Shown: in pieces, positions 27,946 to 36,143 of the stretch
Layout: the number at the start of each line of letters is the position of its first letter
How positions within the stretch are numbered: the first letter of the stretch is position 1
Source of the DNA: Photobacterium leiognathi
Lineage (GTDB): Bacteria; Pseudomonadota; Gammaproteobacteria; Enterobacterales; Vibrionaceae
DNA length: 64,000 nt
Assembly: GCF_030685535.1 (NCBI RefSeq)
Contig: NZ_CP131601.1
Span: 992,001 to 1,056,000, forward strand
Direction: 5' to 3'
Position numbers and translations under genes: made by a program
The notes under the pieces: generated by a model
The model's input: only the letters and a program-made list of their open reading frames with translations
Told to the model about the DNA's origin: nothing
Database searches by the model: none

Positions 27946-29337
27946 TCACAAGTCATTGTGTTCAAGAGACTTAGCTAGTTCATATCCTTCAAGGATGGTT
28001 TGTAACCTAAACCATCCTTGCCATAATGTCTTTACAGAAGCGCGACCCGTCCGCTTGGTATCTTTCCAACCACCTAACCGTGCAATACTTTTGTAAGCCC
28101 ACGATATATTTGGTGCTTCTTTGGGCAGCTTTTTCTTCTCCAATTTTAACCACATAAGCTTCCACGCTTTACCTTTTAACACCCGTTCACAACAGCTACT
28201 AGATAACTCTTTAGATTCGTTCATAAATCTTAACTGGAGTAAACGAGTAGCAATAAATGCCAAAATAACACTGAGCCTTTCTAAGTTATCTTTACTTTGC
28301 ATTCTCAGTTGTTCAACTTGCGTGCCTTCACTTTTCCAAACCTTGTGAAAATCTTCTATCAGCCAACGACGCTCATAATAACTGACGATGTTAAGTGCTT
28401 CCTCTTTGTTCGTTACAGGCTCTGATGTCAGTAAATGCCATGCGAGCTTGTCGTCACTCTCACCTTGCTCTATACATCCAACATAGTAGAGAGAGATATT
28501 ATCGAACTCTTTTTTATTAGCGGGAGACTTAAGTGTCACGGGAGCATATTTGATGTCTAGATGAGCCGTGCGGGACTTACGACCGCCTTTTTGCGGTATT
28601 TTTAGCTCTTTGCTTCCTGCTGATAACAACTTGGAAGCGTAGTCATAAAGACGATTATCATGCTCCTCGATACAGCGACTTTGCATTGAGCGAACGATAA
28701 ATCGTTGTTGTTGCTCGTGCTTGTAAGTGAGGTACTCGAATAAATCGGCTTCTCTATCACATACAGAAATAACCTCTGACATTTTCTCGCCTAGTCGCTC
28801 TGCAACATGGCGAGATGCTTGTTCCCATTTATAACTTTCTTTTTCTTTGTATGGTCGAGTTGCATGCTGGTGTCTTTGACCACGTTTTTCAATATCTCGG
28901 GTCCAGCGTTGTTGTTCGATTAAACCAACTACAGTGTGAGTTTCGGGAGCAAAAAGCAACGTTGAATGAACGAACATTGCTCGGTGTCGATTACCTTGAT
29001 TGGAATGCCCGAGTGTATCTTGTATGCTGTGATGTGAGTAACTTAGAGAAGTGGTATCTTCCAATGCAAGCAGTGTTTGTTGTTCAAAAGCTTCTTGTGC
29101 TGTGACATAGAATCCAGCTTCTGCAATATCTTCTGCTTTGATTTGGTCATTACGAATAAAGCGATAAGCCCCTTCCATATCGGCTGGGGAGATGATGAGT
29201 TTTGAGATAGGGATACCAGGTTGTTCAGCCAGAGAGGTAGCTAGAGCAACGAGTCTTTGAGTGCGTCTTGGGTCATTAAGATCGGCTTGACCGAATTGTT
29301 TTTGAGCCCAAAGAGTTGGTTCTATATAGGTCATCAT
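27946..29337 (-). CDS. IS4-family (Tn5/IS50-like) transposase, intact
   Basis: 463 residues from the ATG at 29337, chosen for AAGGA five bases upstream; an in-frame ATG lies five codons earlier at 29352. It resembles Tn5 transposase throughout: LNDPRRTQRLVALA, MEGAYRFIRND and LALEDTTSLSY (first catalytic Asp); VISVCDREADLFEYL (second Asp); the YREK-type block YERRWLIEDFHKVWKSEGTQ (catalytic Glu); and WAYKSIARLGGWKDTKRTGR. It cuts and pastes the element through hairpin DNA intermediates. No inhibitor-type start is evident, but an internal start cannot be excluded. Confidence 0.95.
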   Translation of the reverse strand: MMTYIEPTLWAQKQFGQADLNDPRRTQRLVALATSLAEQPGIPISKLIISPADMEGAYRFIRNDQIKAEDIAEAGFYVTAQEAFEQQTLLALEDTTSLSYSHHSIQDTLGHSNQGNRHRAMFVHSTLLFAPETHTVVGLIEQQRWTRDIEKRGQRHQHATRPYKEKESYKWEQASRHVAERLGEKMSEVISVCDREADLFEYLTYKHEQQQRFIVRSMQSRCIEEHDNRLYDYASKLLSAGSKELKIPQKGGRKSRTAHLDIKYAPVTLKSPANKKEFDNISLYYVGCIEQGESDDKLAWHLLTSEPVTNKEEALNIVSYYERRWLIEDFHKVWKSEGTQVEQLRMQSKDNLERLSVILAFIATRLLQLRFMNESKELSSSCCERVLKGKAWKLMWLKLEKKKLPKEAPNISWAYKSIARLGGWKDTKRTGRASVKTLWQGWFRLQTILEGYELAKSLEHNDL

Positions 29338-29390
29338 AATCATCCTTATCATTGCTTAGATGATCAGATCATGAAACATAAAATTAGTTC

Positions 29391-29422
29391 AAAAAAATCC
29401 CCAAGCATTGGCTTAGGGATTT
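29391..29422 (-). terminator. IS-borne terminator inside the outside end (copy 1)
   Basis: On the minus strand, stem AAATCCCTAAGC/GCTTGGGGATTT (one mismatch) with loop CAAT is followed by a T-run of seven. It lies between the IS outer end and the transposase start. It would stop transcription entering from the flank and could replace the broken terminator of the HIT gene. The same structure is in copy 2 (32165-32196) and copy 3 (52352-52383). Confidence 0.8.
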
Positions 29423-29477
29423 GTGTATAAGAGACAGGCTTACGAGCTGCCTTTTTGTTTATCTATGCTTTTAGTTA

Positions 29478-29909
29478 TTAACTGATAGCGCTAAAGCCTT
29501 CAATTTGACTTAGTTCTGCACGTAACTCTTCTGCTAATGCCGCTTGTAATTCATCACTACGTTGGGTGCCATCAGTGTTACCCCAAATTGGACCAGGCCA
29601 TGCGATATCATTACTAAAGCGTGCAATGTGGTGTAAATGCAGCTGTGGGACTAAATTACCTAATGCACCAACATTAATTTTTTCGGCTTGGTAATCATTT
29701 TCTAGCAAAGTTGCAACTGCACTGGATTCGCGCATTAATTGAAATTGATCTTGTTCTGGTAGGTGGTGGATCTCACGCAGTTCGTCAACACGAGGAACGA
29801 GGATAATCCACGGACCTAAAGCTTCTTTTGATAGTAAAACACGAGAAAGAGGAAAGTCACCAAGCACTGTAGTATCTGATTCTAGACGAGGATGAAGAGT
29901 GAAATGCAT
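29478..29909 (-). CDS. HIT domain protein
   Basis: 143 residues from the ATG at 29909, preceded by AAGGA; the upstream extension lacks family similarity. The HIT signature appears as PQLHLHHIARFSND (about 87-100), followed by WPGPIWGN. The HIT superfamily comprises nucleotide hydrolases and transferases using a His triad; the exact substrate is unknown. It lies alone between two IS copies and transcribes toward IS copy 1, which has replaced its terminator. Confidence 0.85.
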   Translation of the reverse strand: MHFTLHPRLESDTTVLGDFPLSRVLLSKEALGPWIILVPRVDELREIHHLPEQDQFQLMRESSAVATLLENDYQAEKINVGALGNLVPQLHLHHIARFSNDIAWPGPIWGNTDGTQRSDELQAALAEELRAELSQIEGFSAIS

Positions 29910-30051
29910 GTAATTATTCCTTAATGGTACATTATGGCTCACAAGCCAGAGCAATAGTTATCATAGTATGCCTAATTCCAGCTTATTGGTATTATCCTTA
30001 ACGTATTCTCTAACATTTTGTTAATTACACGAATTTATTGTGAGGCTATGT

Positions 30052-30657
30052 ATGGCAAGCGAATATCAGTTTGTACTCGATTATTGGTTTGGCGAACTCG
30101 ATGGTGAAGTGACAAAAGAAAATAAACACTCACTTTGGTTTCTAGGCGGCGATGAGGTTGATGCTTATATTAAAACTCACTTTCAATCGTGGGTAAGTAA
30201 AGCAGGTAAAGGTGAATTGAATCATTGGTGTGAAACAGCGAAAGGGCGTTTAGCATTAATCATCTTATTAGATCAATTTAGCCGTAATATTTACCGAGGC
30301 TTAAGTGCCGCGTTTCGTTACGATTCATTAGCTTTAGCACTATGTAAACGTGGCTTAGCGTTAAATCAAGATATGGAATTAACGGCAATTGAGCGTGTGT
30401 TCTTCTATTTACCATTAGAGCACGCTGAAGATTTAGAAGATCAAGAAGAGAGTGTGTTCCGTTTTAAACAATTAACAGAATGTACTTCAGCTGAAAATAG
30501 TGAGCTTTTCGACGGCTTTTATAACTATGCCAAAAGCCATTTTGAGGTGATCAAACAGTTTGGTCGTTTTCCTTACCGCAATGCAGTACAAGGACGCTTA
30601 TCAACTCAAGGCGAACTTGCTTGGCTCAACGACGGTGGTCAGCGATTCGGGCAATAA
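30052..30657 (+). CDS. DUF924 family protein
   Basis: 201 residues. Family-typical blocks are FVLDYWFGELD, LWFLGGDEVDAYIKTHF, LALIILLDQFSRNIYRG, ERVFFYLPLEHAEDLEDQE and FGRFPYRNAVQGR. It is an all-helical, TPR-like cytoplasmic protein of unknown biochemical role. I chose the ATG at 30052, which has TGAGG seven bases upstream; an in-frame GTG lies at 30040. It reads toward IS copy 2. Confidence 0.85.
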   Translation: MASEYQFVLDYWFGELDGEVTKENKHSLWFLGGDEVDAYIKTHFQSWVSKAGKGELNHWCETAKGRLALIILLDQFSRNIYRGLSAAFRYDSLALALCKRGLALNQDMELTAIERVFFYLPLEHAEDLEDQEESVFRFKQLTECTSAENSELFDGFYNYAKSHFEVIKQFGRFPYRNAVQGRLSTQGELAWLNDGGQRFGQ

Positions 30658-30707
30658 CTTTAGTTGTGTTACTTATTCGTCAGATATAAAAAAGCCTTCC
30701 AGATGGA

Positions 30708-32211
30708 CTGTCTCTTGATCACAAGTCATTGTGTTCAAGAGACTTAGCTAGTTCATATCCTTCAAGGATGGTTTGTAACCTAAACCATCCTTGCCATAAT
30801 GTCTTTACAGAAGCGCGACCCGTCCGCTTGGTATCTTTCCAACCACCTAACCGTGCAATACTTTTGTAAGCCCACGATATATTTGGTGCTTCTTTGGGCA
30901 GCTTTTTCTTCTCCAATTTTAACCACATAAGCTTCCACGCTTTACCTTTTAACACCCGTTCACAACAGCTACTAGATAACTCTTTAGATTCGTTCATAAA
31001 TCTTAACTGGAGTAAACGAGTAGCAATAAATGCCAAAATAACACTGAGCCTTTCTAAGTTATCTTTACTTTGCATTCTCAGTTGTTCAACTTGCGTGCCT
31101 TCACTTTTCCAAACCTTGTGAAAATCTTCTATCAGCCAACGACGCTCATAATAACTGACGATGTTAAGTGCTTCCTCTTTGTTCGTTACAGGCTCTGATG
31201 TCAGTAAATGCCATGCGAGCTTGTCGTCACTCTCACCTTGCTCTATACATCCAACATAGTAGAGAGAGATATTATCGAACTCTTTTTTATTAGCGGGAGA
31301 CTTAAGTGTCACGGGAGCATATTTGATGTCTAGATGAGCCGTGCGGGACTTACGACCGCCTTTTTTGCGGTATTTTTAGCTCTTTGCTTCCTGCTGATAA
31401 CAACTTGGAAGCGTAGTCATAAAGACGATTATCATGCTCCTCGATACAGCGACTTTGCATTGAGCGAACGATAAATCGTTGTTGTTGCTCGTGCTTGTAA
31501 GTGAGGTACTCGAATAAATCGGCTTCTCTATCACATACAGAAATAACCTCTGACATTTTCTCGCCTAGTCGCTCTGCAACATGGCGAGATGCTTGTTCCC
31601 ATTTATAACTTTCTTTTTCTTTGTATGGTCGAGTTGCATGCTGGTGTCTTTGACCACGTTTTTCAATATCTCGGGTCCAGCGTTGTTGTTCGATTAAACC
31701 AACTACAGTGTGAGTTTCGGGAGCAAAAAGCAACGTTGAATGAACGAACATTGCTCGGTGTCGATTACCTTGATTGGAATGCCCGAGTGTATCTTGTATG
31801 CTGTGATGTGAGTAACTTAGAGAAGTGGTATCTTCCAATGCAAGCAGTGTTTGTTGTTCAAAAGCTTCTTGTGCTGTGACATAGAATCCAGCTTCTGCAA
31901 TATCTTCTGCTTTGATTTGGTCATTACGAATAAAGCGATAAGCCCCTTCCATATCGGCTGGGGAGATGATGAGTTTTGAGATAGGGATACCAGGTTGTTC
32001 AGCCAGAGAGGTAGCTAGAGCAACGAGTCTTTGAGTGCGTCTTGGGTCATTAAGATCGGCTTGACCGAATTGTTTTTGAGCCCAAAGAGTTGGTTCTATA
32101 TAGGTCATCATAATCATCCTTATCATTGCTTAGATGATCAGATCATGAAACATAAAATTAGTTCAAAAAAATCCCCAAGCATTGGCTTAGGGATTTGTGT
32201 ATAAGAGACAG
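30708..32211 (-). mobile_element. IS50-like insertion sequence, copy 2 (frameshifted)
   Basis: 1504 bp, with ends identical to copy 1 and in the same orientation. By eye the only difference from copy 1 is one extra T in a homopolymer at 31361-31366 (six T instead of five). Flanked by a 10-bp duplication TCCAGATGGA. Near-identity to copy 1 implies recent movement or gene conversion. Confidence 0.95.
30719..32111 (-). pseudogene. IS50-like transposase, single-base frameshift
   Basis: The same transposase as copy 1, split by the extra T at 31361-31366. The N-terminal 250 or so residues end abnormally in KELKIPQKRRS. The C-terminal part, containing the YERRWLIEDFH block, is in another frame. The two DDE Asp residues and the catalytic Glu are thus separated. 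The homopolymer could be a sequencing error or a slippage site. Confidence 0.88.
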
Positions 32212-32250
32212 TCCAGATGGAAGGCTTTTTAATGTAAAGAGGAATGTGAA

Positions 32251-33981
32251 TTACATACGCTCTAGTGTTTCGATACCAAGCAGATCTAGACCTTGCTTGA
32301 TAGTCTTCGCTGTTAGCATTGCAAGCTTCAAGCGGCTTTGCTTGGTTGCTTCGTCAGCGTTAAGAATTGGGCATGCTTCGTAGAAGCTAGAGAACATACC
32401 AGCAAGTTCGAATAGGTAAGTACACATTAGGTGTGGCTGACCTTCACGCGCTACAGATTGAACAGCTTCTTCGAATTGAAGCAGTTTAGACAGTAGTGCT
32501 TGCTCTTTCTCGTCAGTGATAACGATAGGTTGAGTAAGATCTGCTAGTTCAACGTTCGCACGTTTGAAGATAGATGCTACACGAGTGTATGCGTACTGCA
32601 TGTATGGTGCAGTGTTACCTTCGAATGCCAACATGTTGTCCCAATCGAAGATGTAGTCTGTCGTACGGTGCTTAGAAAGATCAGAGTACTTAACTGCAGC
32701 CATAGCAACAGTTTGTGCAATGTTTGCTTTTTCTTCAGCACTTAGTTCAGGGTTCTTCTCTTCGATTAGCTTGTTAGCACGCTCTTCTGCTTCATCAAGT
32801 AGATCTGCTAGACGAACTGTACCACAAGCACGCGTCTTAAATGGACGACCGTCTTTGCCTAGCATCATACCGAATGCGTGGTGCTCTAGAGATACACTCT
32901 CTGGCACGTAACCCGCTTTACGTACGATTTCCCAAGCCATCATTAGGTGTTGGTGCTGACGTGAGTCGATGAAGTAAAGCACGCGATCCGCATGTAGTTG
33001 CTCGTAACGGTACTTAGCACAAGCGATGTCGGTAGTTGTGTATAGGTAACCGCCGTCACGCTTCTGGATGATCACACCCATAGGCTCGCCGTCTTTGTTT
33101 TTGTACTCGTCTAGGTAAACAACCGTTGCACCGTCGCTTTCTACTGCTAGACCTTTTTCTTTAAGATCTGCAACAACGCCAGGTAGCATGTCGTTGTACA
33201 TAGATTCGCCCATTACGTTGTCATCAGTTAGCGACACGTTTAGACGATCGTAGTTACGTTGGTTCTGCTTTAGTGTGATCTCAACAAGTTGCTTCCACTT
33301 CTCTAGGCAGTACTCGTCACCGCTTTGTAGGCGAACAACGAAGTTACGCGCAGTTTCACCGAACTCTGCGTCTTCATCGTAAAGTACTTTAGATTCACGG
33401 TAAAAGCCTTCAAGATCGCTGATGTTCATCGATACGTCAGCGCCTTCTTTCTCTTTACGCTGCATGTTAGCGATAAGCATACCGAACTGAGTACCCCAGT
33501 CACCAAGGTGGTTAGCACGGATAACATTGTGACCTAGGAATTCAAGCGTACGAACAACTGCATCACCGATGATAGTTGAACGTAGGTGACCTACGTGCAT
33601 TTCTTTAGCAACGTTTGGTGCTGAGTAGTCAACAACGATGTTTTGTGCAGTTTCAGTGTTAACAGCTAGACGCTCGTCTTTAAGCGCTTCTTCACCACGC
33701 TCTGCTAACCATGCTTTGTTTAAGAAAATGTTGATGAAGCCTGGGCCTGCGATTTCAACTTTCTCTGCAATACCGTCAAGGTCTAAGCAGTCGATAACTT
33801 TTTGTGCGAATTCGCGTGGATTAGTACCTAGCTTCTTTGCTACGCCCATAACACCGTTCGCTTGGTAATCACCAAACTGAGCTTTAGCTGATTGGCGAAC
33901 TGCTGCAGGACTGCCTGCAGGTGCGCCAGCGGCTTCTAGAGCCTGAGATACTTTATCGTTAATAAGTGCTTGAATGTTCAC
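32251..33981 (-). CDS. argS: Arginyl-tRNA synthetase
   Basis: 576 residues, one fewer than E. coli ArgRS. Class I enzyme: the HIGH-type motif is in [20 protein letters not shown] (about 122-141). A degenerate KMSKS region, [17 protein letters not shown], lies at about 373-389. The anticodon-binding DALR domain ends with [13 protein letters not shown]. Charges tRNA-Arg. It ends 20 bases from the interrupted terminator, so IS copy 2's own terminator may end its message. Confidence 0.98.
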   Translation of the reverse strand: MNIQALINDKVSQALEAAGAPAGSPAAVRQSAKAQFGDYQANGVMGVAKKLGTNPREFAQKVIDCLDLDGIAEKVEIAGPGFINIFLNKAWLAERGEEALKDERLAVNTETAQNIVVDYSAPNVAKEMHVGHLRSTIIGDAVVRTLEFLGHNVIRANHLGDWGTQFGMLIANMQRKEKEGADVSMNISDLEGFYRESKVLYDEDAEFGETARNFVVRLQSGDEYCLEKWKQLVEITLKQNQRNYDRLNVSLTDDNVMGESMYNDMLPGVVADLKEKGLAVESDGATVVYLDEYKNKDGEPMGVIIQKRDGGYLYTTTDIACAKYRYEQLHADRVLYFIDSRQHQHLMMAWEIVRKAGYVPESVSLEHHAFGMMLGKDGRPFKTRACGTVRLADLLDEAEERANKLIEEKNPELSAEEKANIAQTVAMAAVKYSDLSKHRTTDYIFDWDNMLAFEGNTAPYMQYAYTRVASIFKRANVELADLTQPIVITDEKEQALLSKLLQFEEAVQSVAREGQPHLMCTYLFELAGMFSSFYEACPILNADEATKQSRLKLAMLTAKTIKQGLDLLGIETLERM

Positions 33982-34399
33982 ACGCTGATCCTTACATCAT
34001 TTGTAAAGCCAATTATTAATAAGAGGCAAAAATGCCTACGTATCGCAAGATCACCGTCAAAAATAATCACGAAATAAAACAAGTTGATCACAAAAGGTAA
34101 TCAAGTAATTAACGTGAGTATTTTTGACGGGGTCGCGAATATCTAAATATGCACCGAAGTCTTGAATACGCAGCAGGTATTGTCCTAATAATACCCACAC
34201 ATAGAGGTACTTTGGCAACTGGAAAAACCTATTGTTTACGTTTTTTTTTAAACTTTTTTTGTTATGGGTAAATAATGTGTAACGCGTTATTGTATTGGGA
34301 ATGGAGTGCGTTAAATTCCTGTTTCAATAAATCATTAAAAATGGATAATTATTCACTTCACCTAATTATAGTTTCAGTCGTCAATAATGGGATTAATTC
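33982..34399. other. Divergent argS / yecM intergenic region
   Basis: 418 bases without a gene. It is AT-rich and includes a T-run followed by AAACTTTTTTT near 34240-34260. Promoters for both genes must lie here. I see no hairpin terminator, tRNA or known operator. Confidence 0.4.
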
Positions 34400-34984
34400 A
34401 TGAACACGTTAGAACAACATCATCTTCATCCAACGCAAATGCTTGCGCAATTACCAGACTTCATGAAAGCCATTACCGCATTAATCGATGATTTAGGTAT
34501 TTCGCTAAAAGGCTTTCAAGCCGATCACATTGCTTTGCGTGTTAACGATCAAACGTTGGCAGAAGCATTACATCAAGCATGGCTAAGTTATGGTCAAGAA
34601 TGGTCGAATAATATGATCAATGGACGCCCAATTGTGATTATTGGTTTTGAGCAACCATTACAAGCTGGCGATTGGTCATTTGAAGCCTTAGAACTGCCTT
34701 ACCCAAGTGATAAGGCTTACCCGAAGCAAGGGTGGGAGCATATTGAGTTTGTTGTGCCATCAACCGCACGAACAACCGATGAATTAAAACAAGATTTGCA
34801 AAAGCAATTACCGACCTTGGATTGGGATGGTTTAGCAGCGAAAGGCATTAAGGTAAAAGCAAGTTCACCAGCAGGTGATAATGAACGCTTACCAAACCCA
34901 ACTTTTGCTTTTAAACGTGATGGTGTGTGTATCAAATTACATGGGCACTCGTTAAAAGCGGTACTGGAAAGTGAACAAGCTTAA
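34400..34984 (+). CDS. yecM: YecM family protein (glyoxalase/VOC-like fold)
   Basis: 194 residues. Matches E. coli YecM in LPDFMKAITALIDDLGISL, ADHIALRVND, ELPYPSDKAYPKQGWEHIEF and HAPS-type FAFKRDGVCIKLHGHSL. His and Glu residues in ADHIALR and WEHIEFVV could bind metal, as in the vicinal-oxygen-chelate fold. Biochemical function is unknown. In E. coli yecM is also near argS. Confidence 0.9.
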   Translation: MNTLEQHHLHPTQMLAQLPDFMKAITALIDDLGISLKGFQADHIALRVNDQTLAEALHQAWLSYGQEWSNNMINGRPIVIIGFEQPLQAGDWSFEALELPYPSDKAYPKQGWEHIEFVVPSTARTTDELKQDLQKQLPTLDWDGLAAKGIKVKASSPAGDNERLPNPTFAFKRDGVCIKLHGHSLKAVLESEQA

Positions 34985-35006
34985 CGTCGAATAAAGTTGA
35001 GATAAT

Positions 35007-35056
35007 AAAAAGCGCAGCTTACGACTTTTTTTGAGCGGTAATGACTGCGCTTTTTT
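35007..35056. terminator. Long-loop terminator (yecM / purU)
   Basis: Stem AAAAAGCGCAG/CTGCGCTTTTT with a long 27-nt loop and a T-run lies between convergent yecM and purU. The loop begins CTTACGAC and contains a T-run, as if a shorter hairpin had been enlarged. Confidence 0.7.
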
Positions 35057-35073
35057 AATTGTGTATTTAGTTA

Positions 35074-35907
35074 TTAAAGAATAACGGTGCGGTTGCCGTG
35101 AACAAACACGCGATCGTCTACCACTAATCCTAATGCTTTACTGAGCACTGATTTTTCAACATCACGACCTGATTTTGCCATCTCTGCGGCGCTGAAGCTG
35201 TGATCCACGGGGATCACGTTTTGGGTAATGATTGGCCCTTCATCAAGATCATTGGTTACAAAGTGTGCTGTTGCACCAATGATTTTCACACCACGTTCAA
35301 AAGCTTGCTGATAAGGTTTGGCACCAATAAATGCAGGTAAGAAACTGTGGTGAATATTAATGATTTTATTTGGGAATTGAGCAACAAAATTTGGCGTTAA
35401 GATACGCATGTATTTTGCTAGCACCACATAGTTAGGTTGGTATTGTTGTACCGCTTCTAATAGCTTTTGTTCGTGCTCTTCACGGCTCAAACCTTCATGG
35501 CACACATGATGGAATGGAATATCAAATTTTTCTGTTAGGCCTTGTAGCGTGTTGTAGTTACCCACAACTGCTGCAATTTCAATATCTAGCGAGCCATCAA
35601 ATGCTTTAACTAGAATGTCACCTAAACAGTGAGCCTCTTTGGTTACCATGATCACGACTTTTTTTCGATCAGAGCTAATTAAGCGACGCTTGCTGCCTTG
35701 TGGCAATGCATGATCTAAATCGGCAAGGAAGGTGGTGTCATTAAAATAGCCTTCCAGCTCGGTACGCATGAAAAATTGATCATGTGTATTATCAACATAT
35801 TCTTTATTGTTGATGATGTTCAGTTGGTGTTTGTGACAAATATTGGTGATTTTCGCGATAAGCCCCATATCATCTGGGCATTCCGTGAGAAGTGTTTTCT
35901 TTTCCAT
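35074..35907 (-). CDS. purU: Formyltetrahydrofolate deformylase
   Basis: 277 residues. An N-terminal ACT domain (LLTECPDDMGLIAKITNICH) precedes a formyltransferase-like catalytic domain. Catalytic residues are in INIHHSFLPAFIGAKPY (Asn-His) and GATAHFVTNDLDEGPIITQ (His, Asp). Hydrolyses 10-formyl-THF to THF and formate, feeding PurT and balancing one-carbon pools. It is alone in its transcription unit. Confidence 0.96.
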   Translation of the reverse strand: MEKKTLLTECPDDMGLIAKITNICHKHQLNIINNKEYVDNTHDQFFMRTELEGYFNDTTFLADLDHALPQGSKRRLISSDRKKVVIMVTKEAHCLGDILVKAFDGSLDIEIAAVVGNYNTLQGLTEKFDIPFHHVCHEGLSREEHEQKLLEAVQQYQPNYVVLAKYMRILTPNFVAQFPNKIINIHHSFLPAFIGAKPYQQAFERGVKIIGATAHFVTNDLDEGPIITQNVIPVDHSFSAAEMAKSGRDVEKSVLSKALGLVVDDRVFVHGNRTVIL

Positions 35908-36143
35908 GTCGATTCCTGACTACGATTCACGCCTGTCTATATACTGCGTGTTACAAAGATCTTAATTAACTATTACCTAGATTTAACCTTATGGTCAAAG
36001 CATTTATGTCTTTGCTTCTCTGATTAATGAGAAATGAAGGGTGATAATTGCTGTTCTGTGAAAGGAGAGTGCTGGTCGGTTGAGGAGATAATTGGCATAA
36101 TGACAATATAGATACTGTATATATGACCAATAGTGCGAAGTAG

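Larger units (their letters stand above)
27935..29437 (-). mobile_element. IS50-like insertion sequence (IS4 family), copy 1, intact
   Basis: 1503 bp. The left end CTGTCTCTTGATCACAAGT agrees with the Tn5 inside end at 16 of 19 positions. The inverted right end CTGTCTCTTATACACAAAT agrees with the Tn5 outside end at 17 of 19, and also with the engineered mosaic end at 17 of 19. A 10-bp duplication GCTTACGAGC flanks it. GATC sites occur in the left end and twice just upstream of the transposase, suggesting Dam control as in IS50. The transposase frame is complete, so this copy may be active. Confidence 0.95.
27918..29456. terminator. feoC / HIT-gene bidirectional terminator, split by IS copy 1
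   Basis: Removing the IS and one target duplicate restores a 10-bp stem AAAGGCAGCT/AGCTGCCTTT with loop TACG and a T-run. The left arm is at 27918-27927 and the right arm ends near 29456. The 10-bp duplication GCTTACGAGC (27925-27934 and 29438-29447) is the loop plus three stem bases on each side. Confidence 0.9.
30688..32230. terminator. DUF924 / argS bidirectional terminator, split by IS copy 2
   Basis: Without the IS and one target duplicate the site reads as stem AAAAAGCCTTCC/GGAAGGCTTTTT with loop AGAT. The 10-bp duplication TCCAGATGGA (30698-30707 and 32212-32221) is the loop plus three stem bases on each side. Confidence 0.9.

Noticed and set aside
27935..27955. IS ends as tagmentation adapter contamination
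   Set aside because: The sequence continues into the same 1.5-kb element in three places with locus-specific target duplicates, and the inside end differs from the adapter, so it is genuine.
32195..32383. Short + strand ORF beginning MCIRDSPDGR
   Set aside because: It starts inside the IS end (TGTGTATAAGAGACAG reads CIRDS) and runs antisense into argS; the same prefix is a known by-product of mosaic-end sequence, not a gene.
34981..35060. Fourth remnant of the IS in the long-loop terminator after yecM
   Set aside because: The loop begins CTTACGA like the copy 1 target, but no IS end sequence or duplication is present; chance resemblance is more likely.
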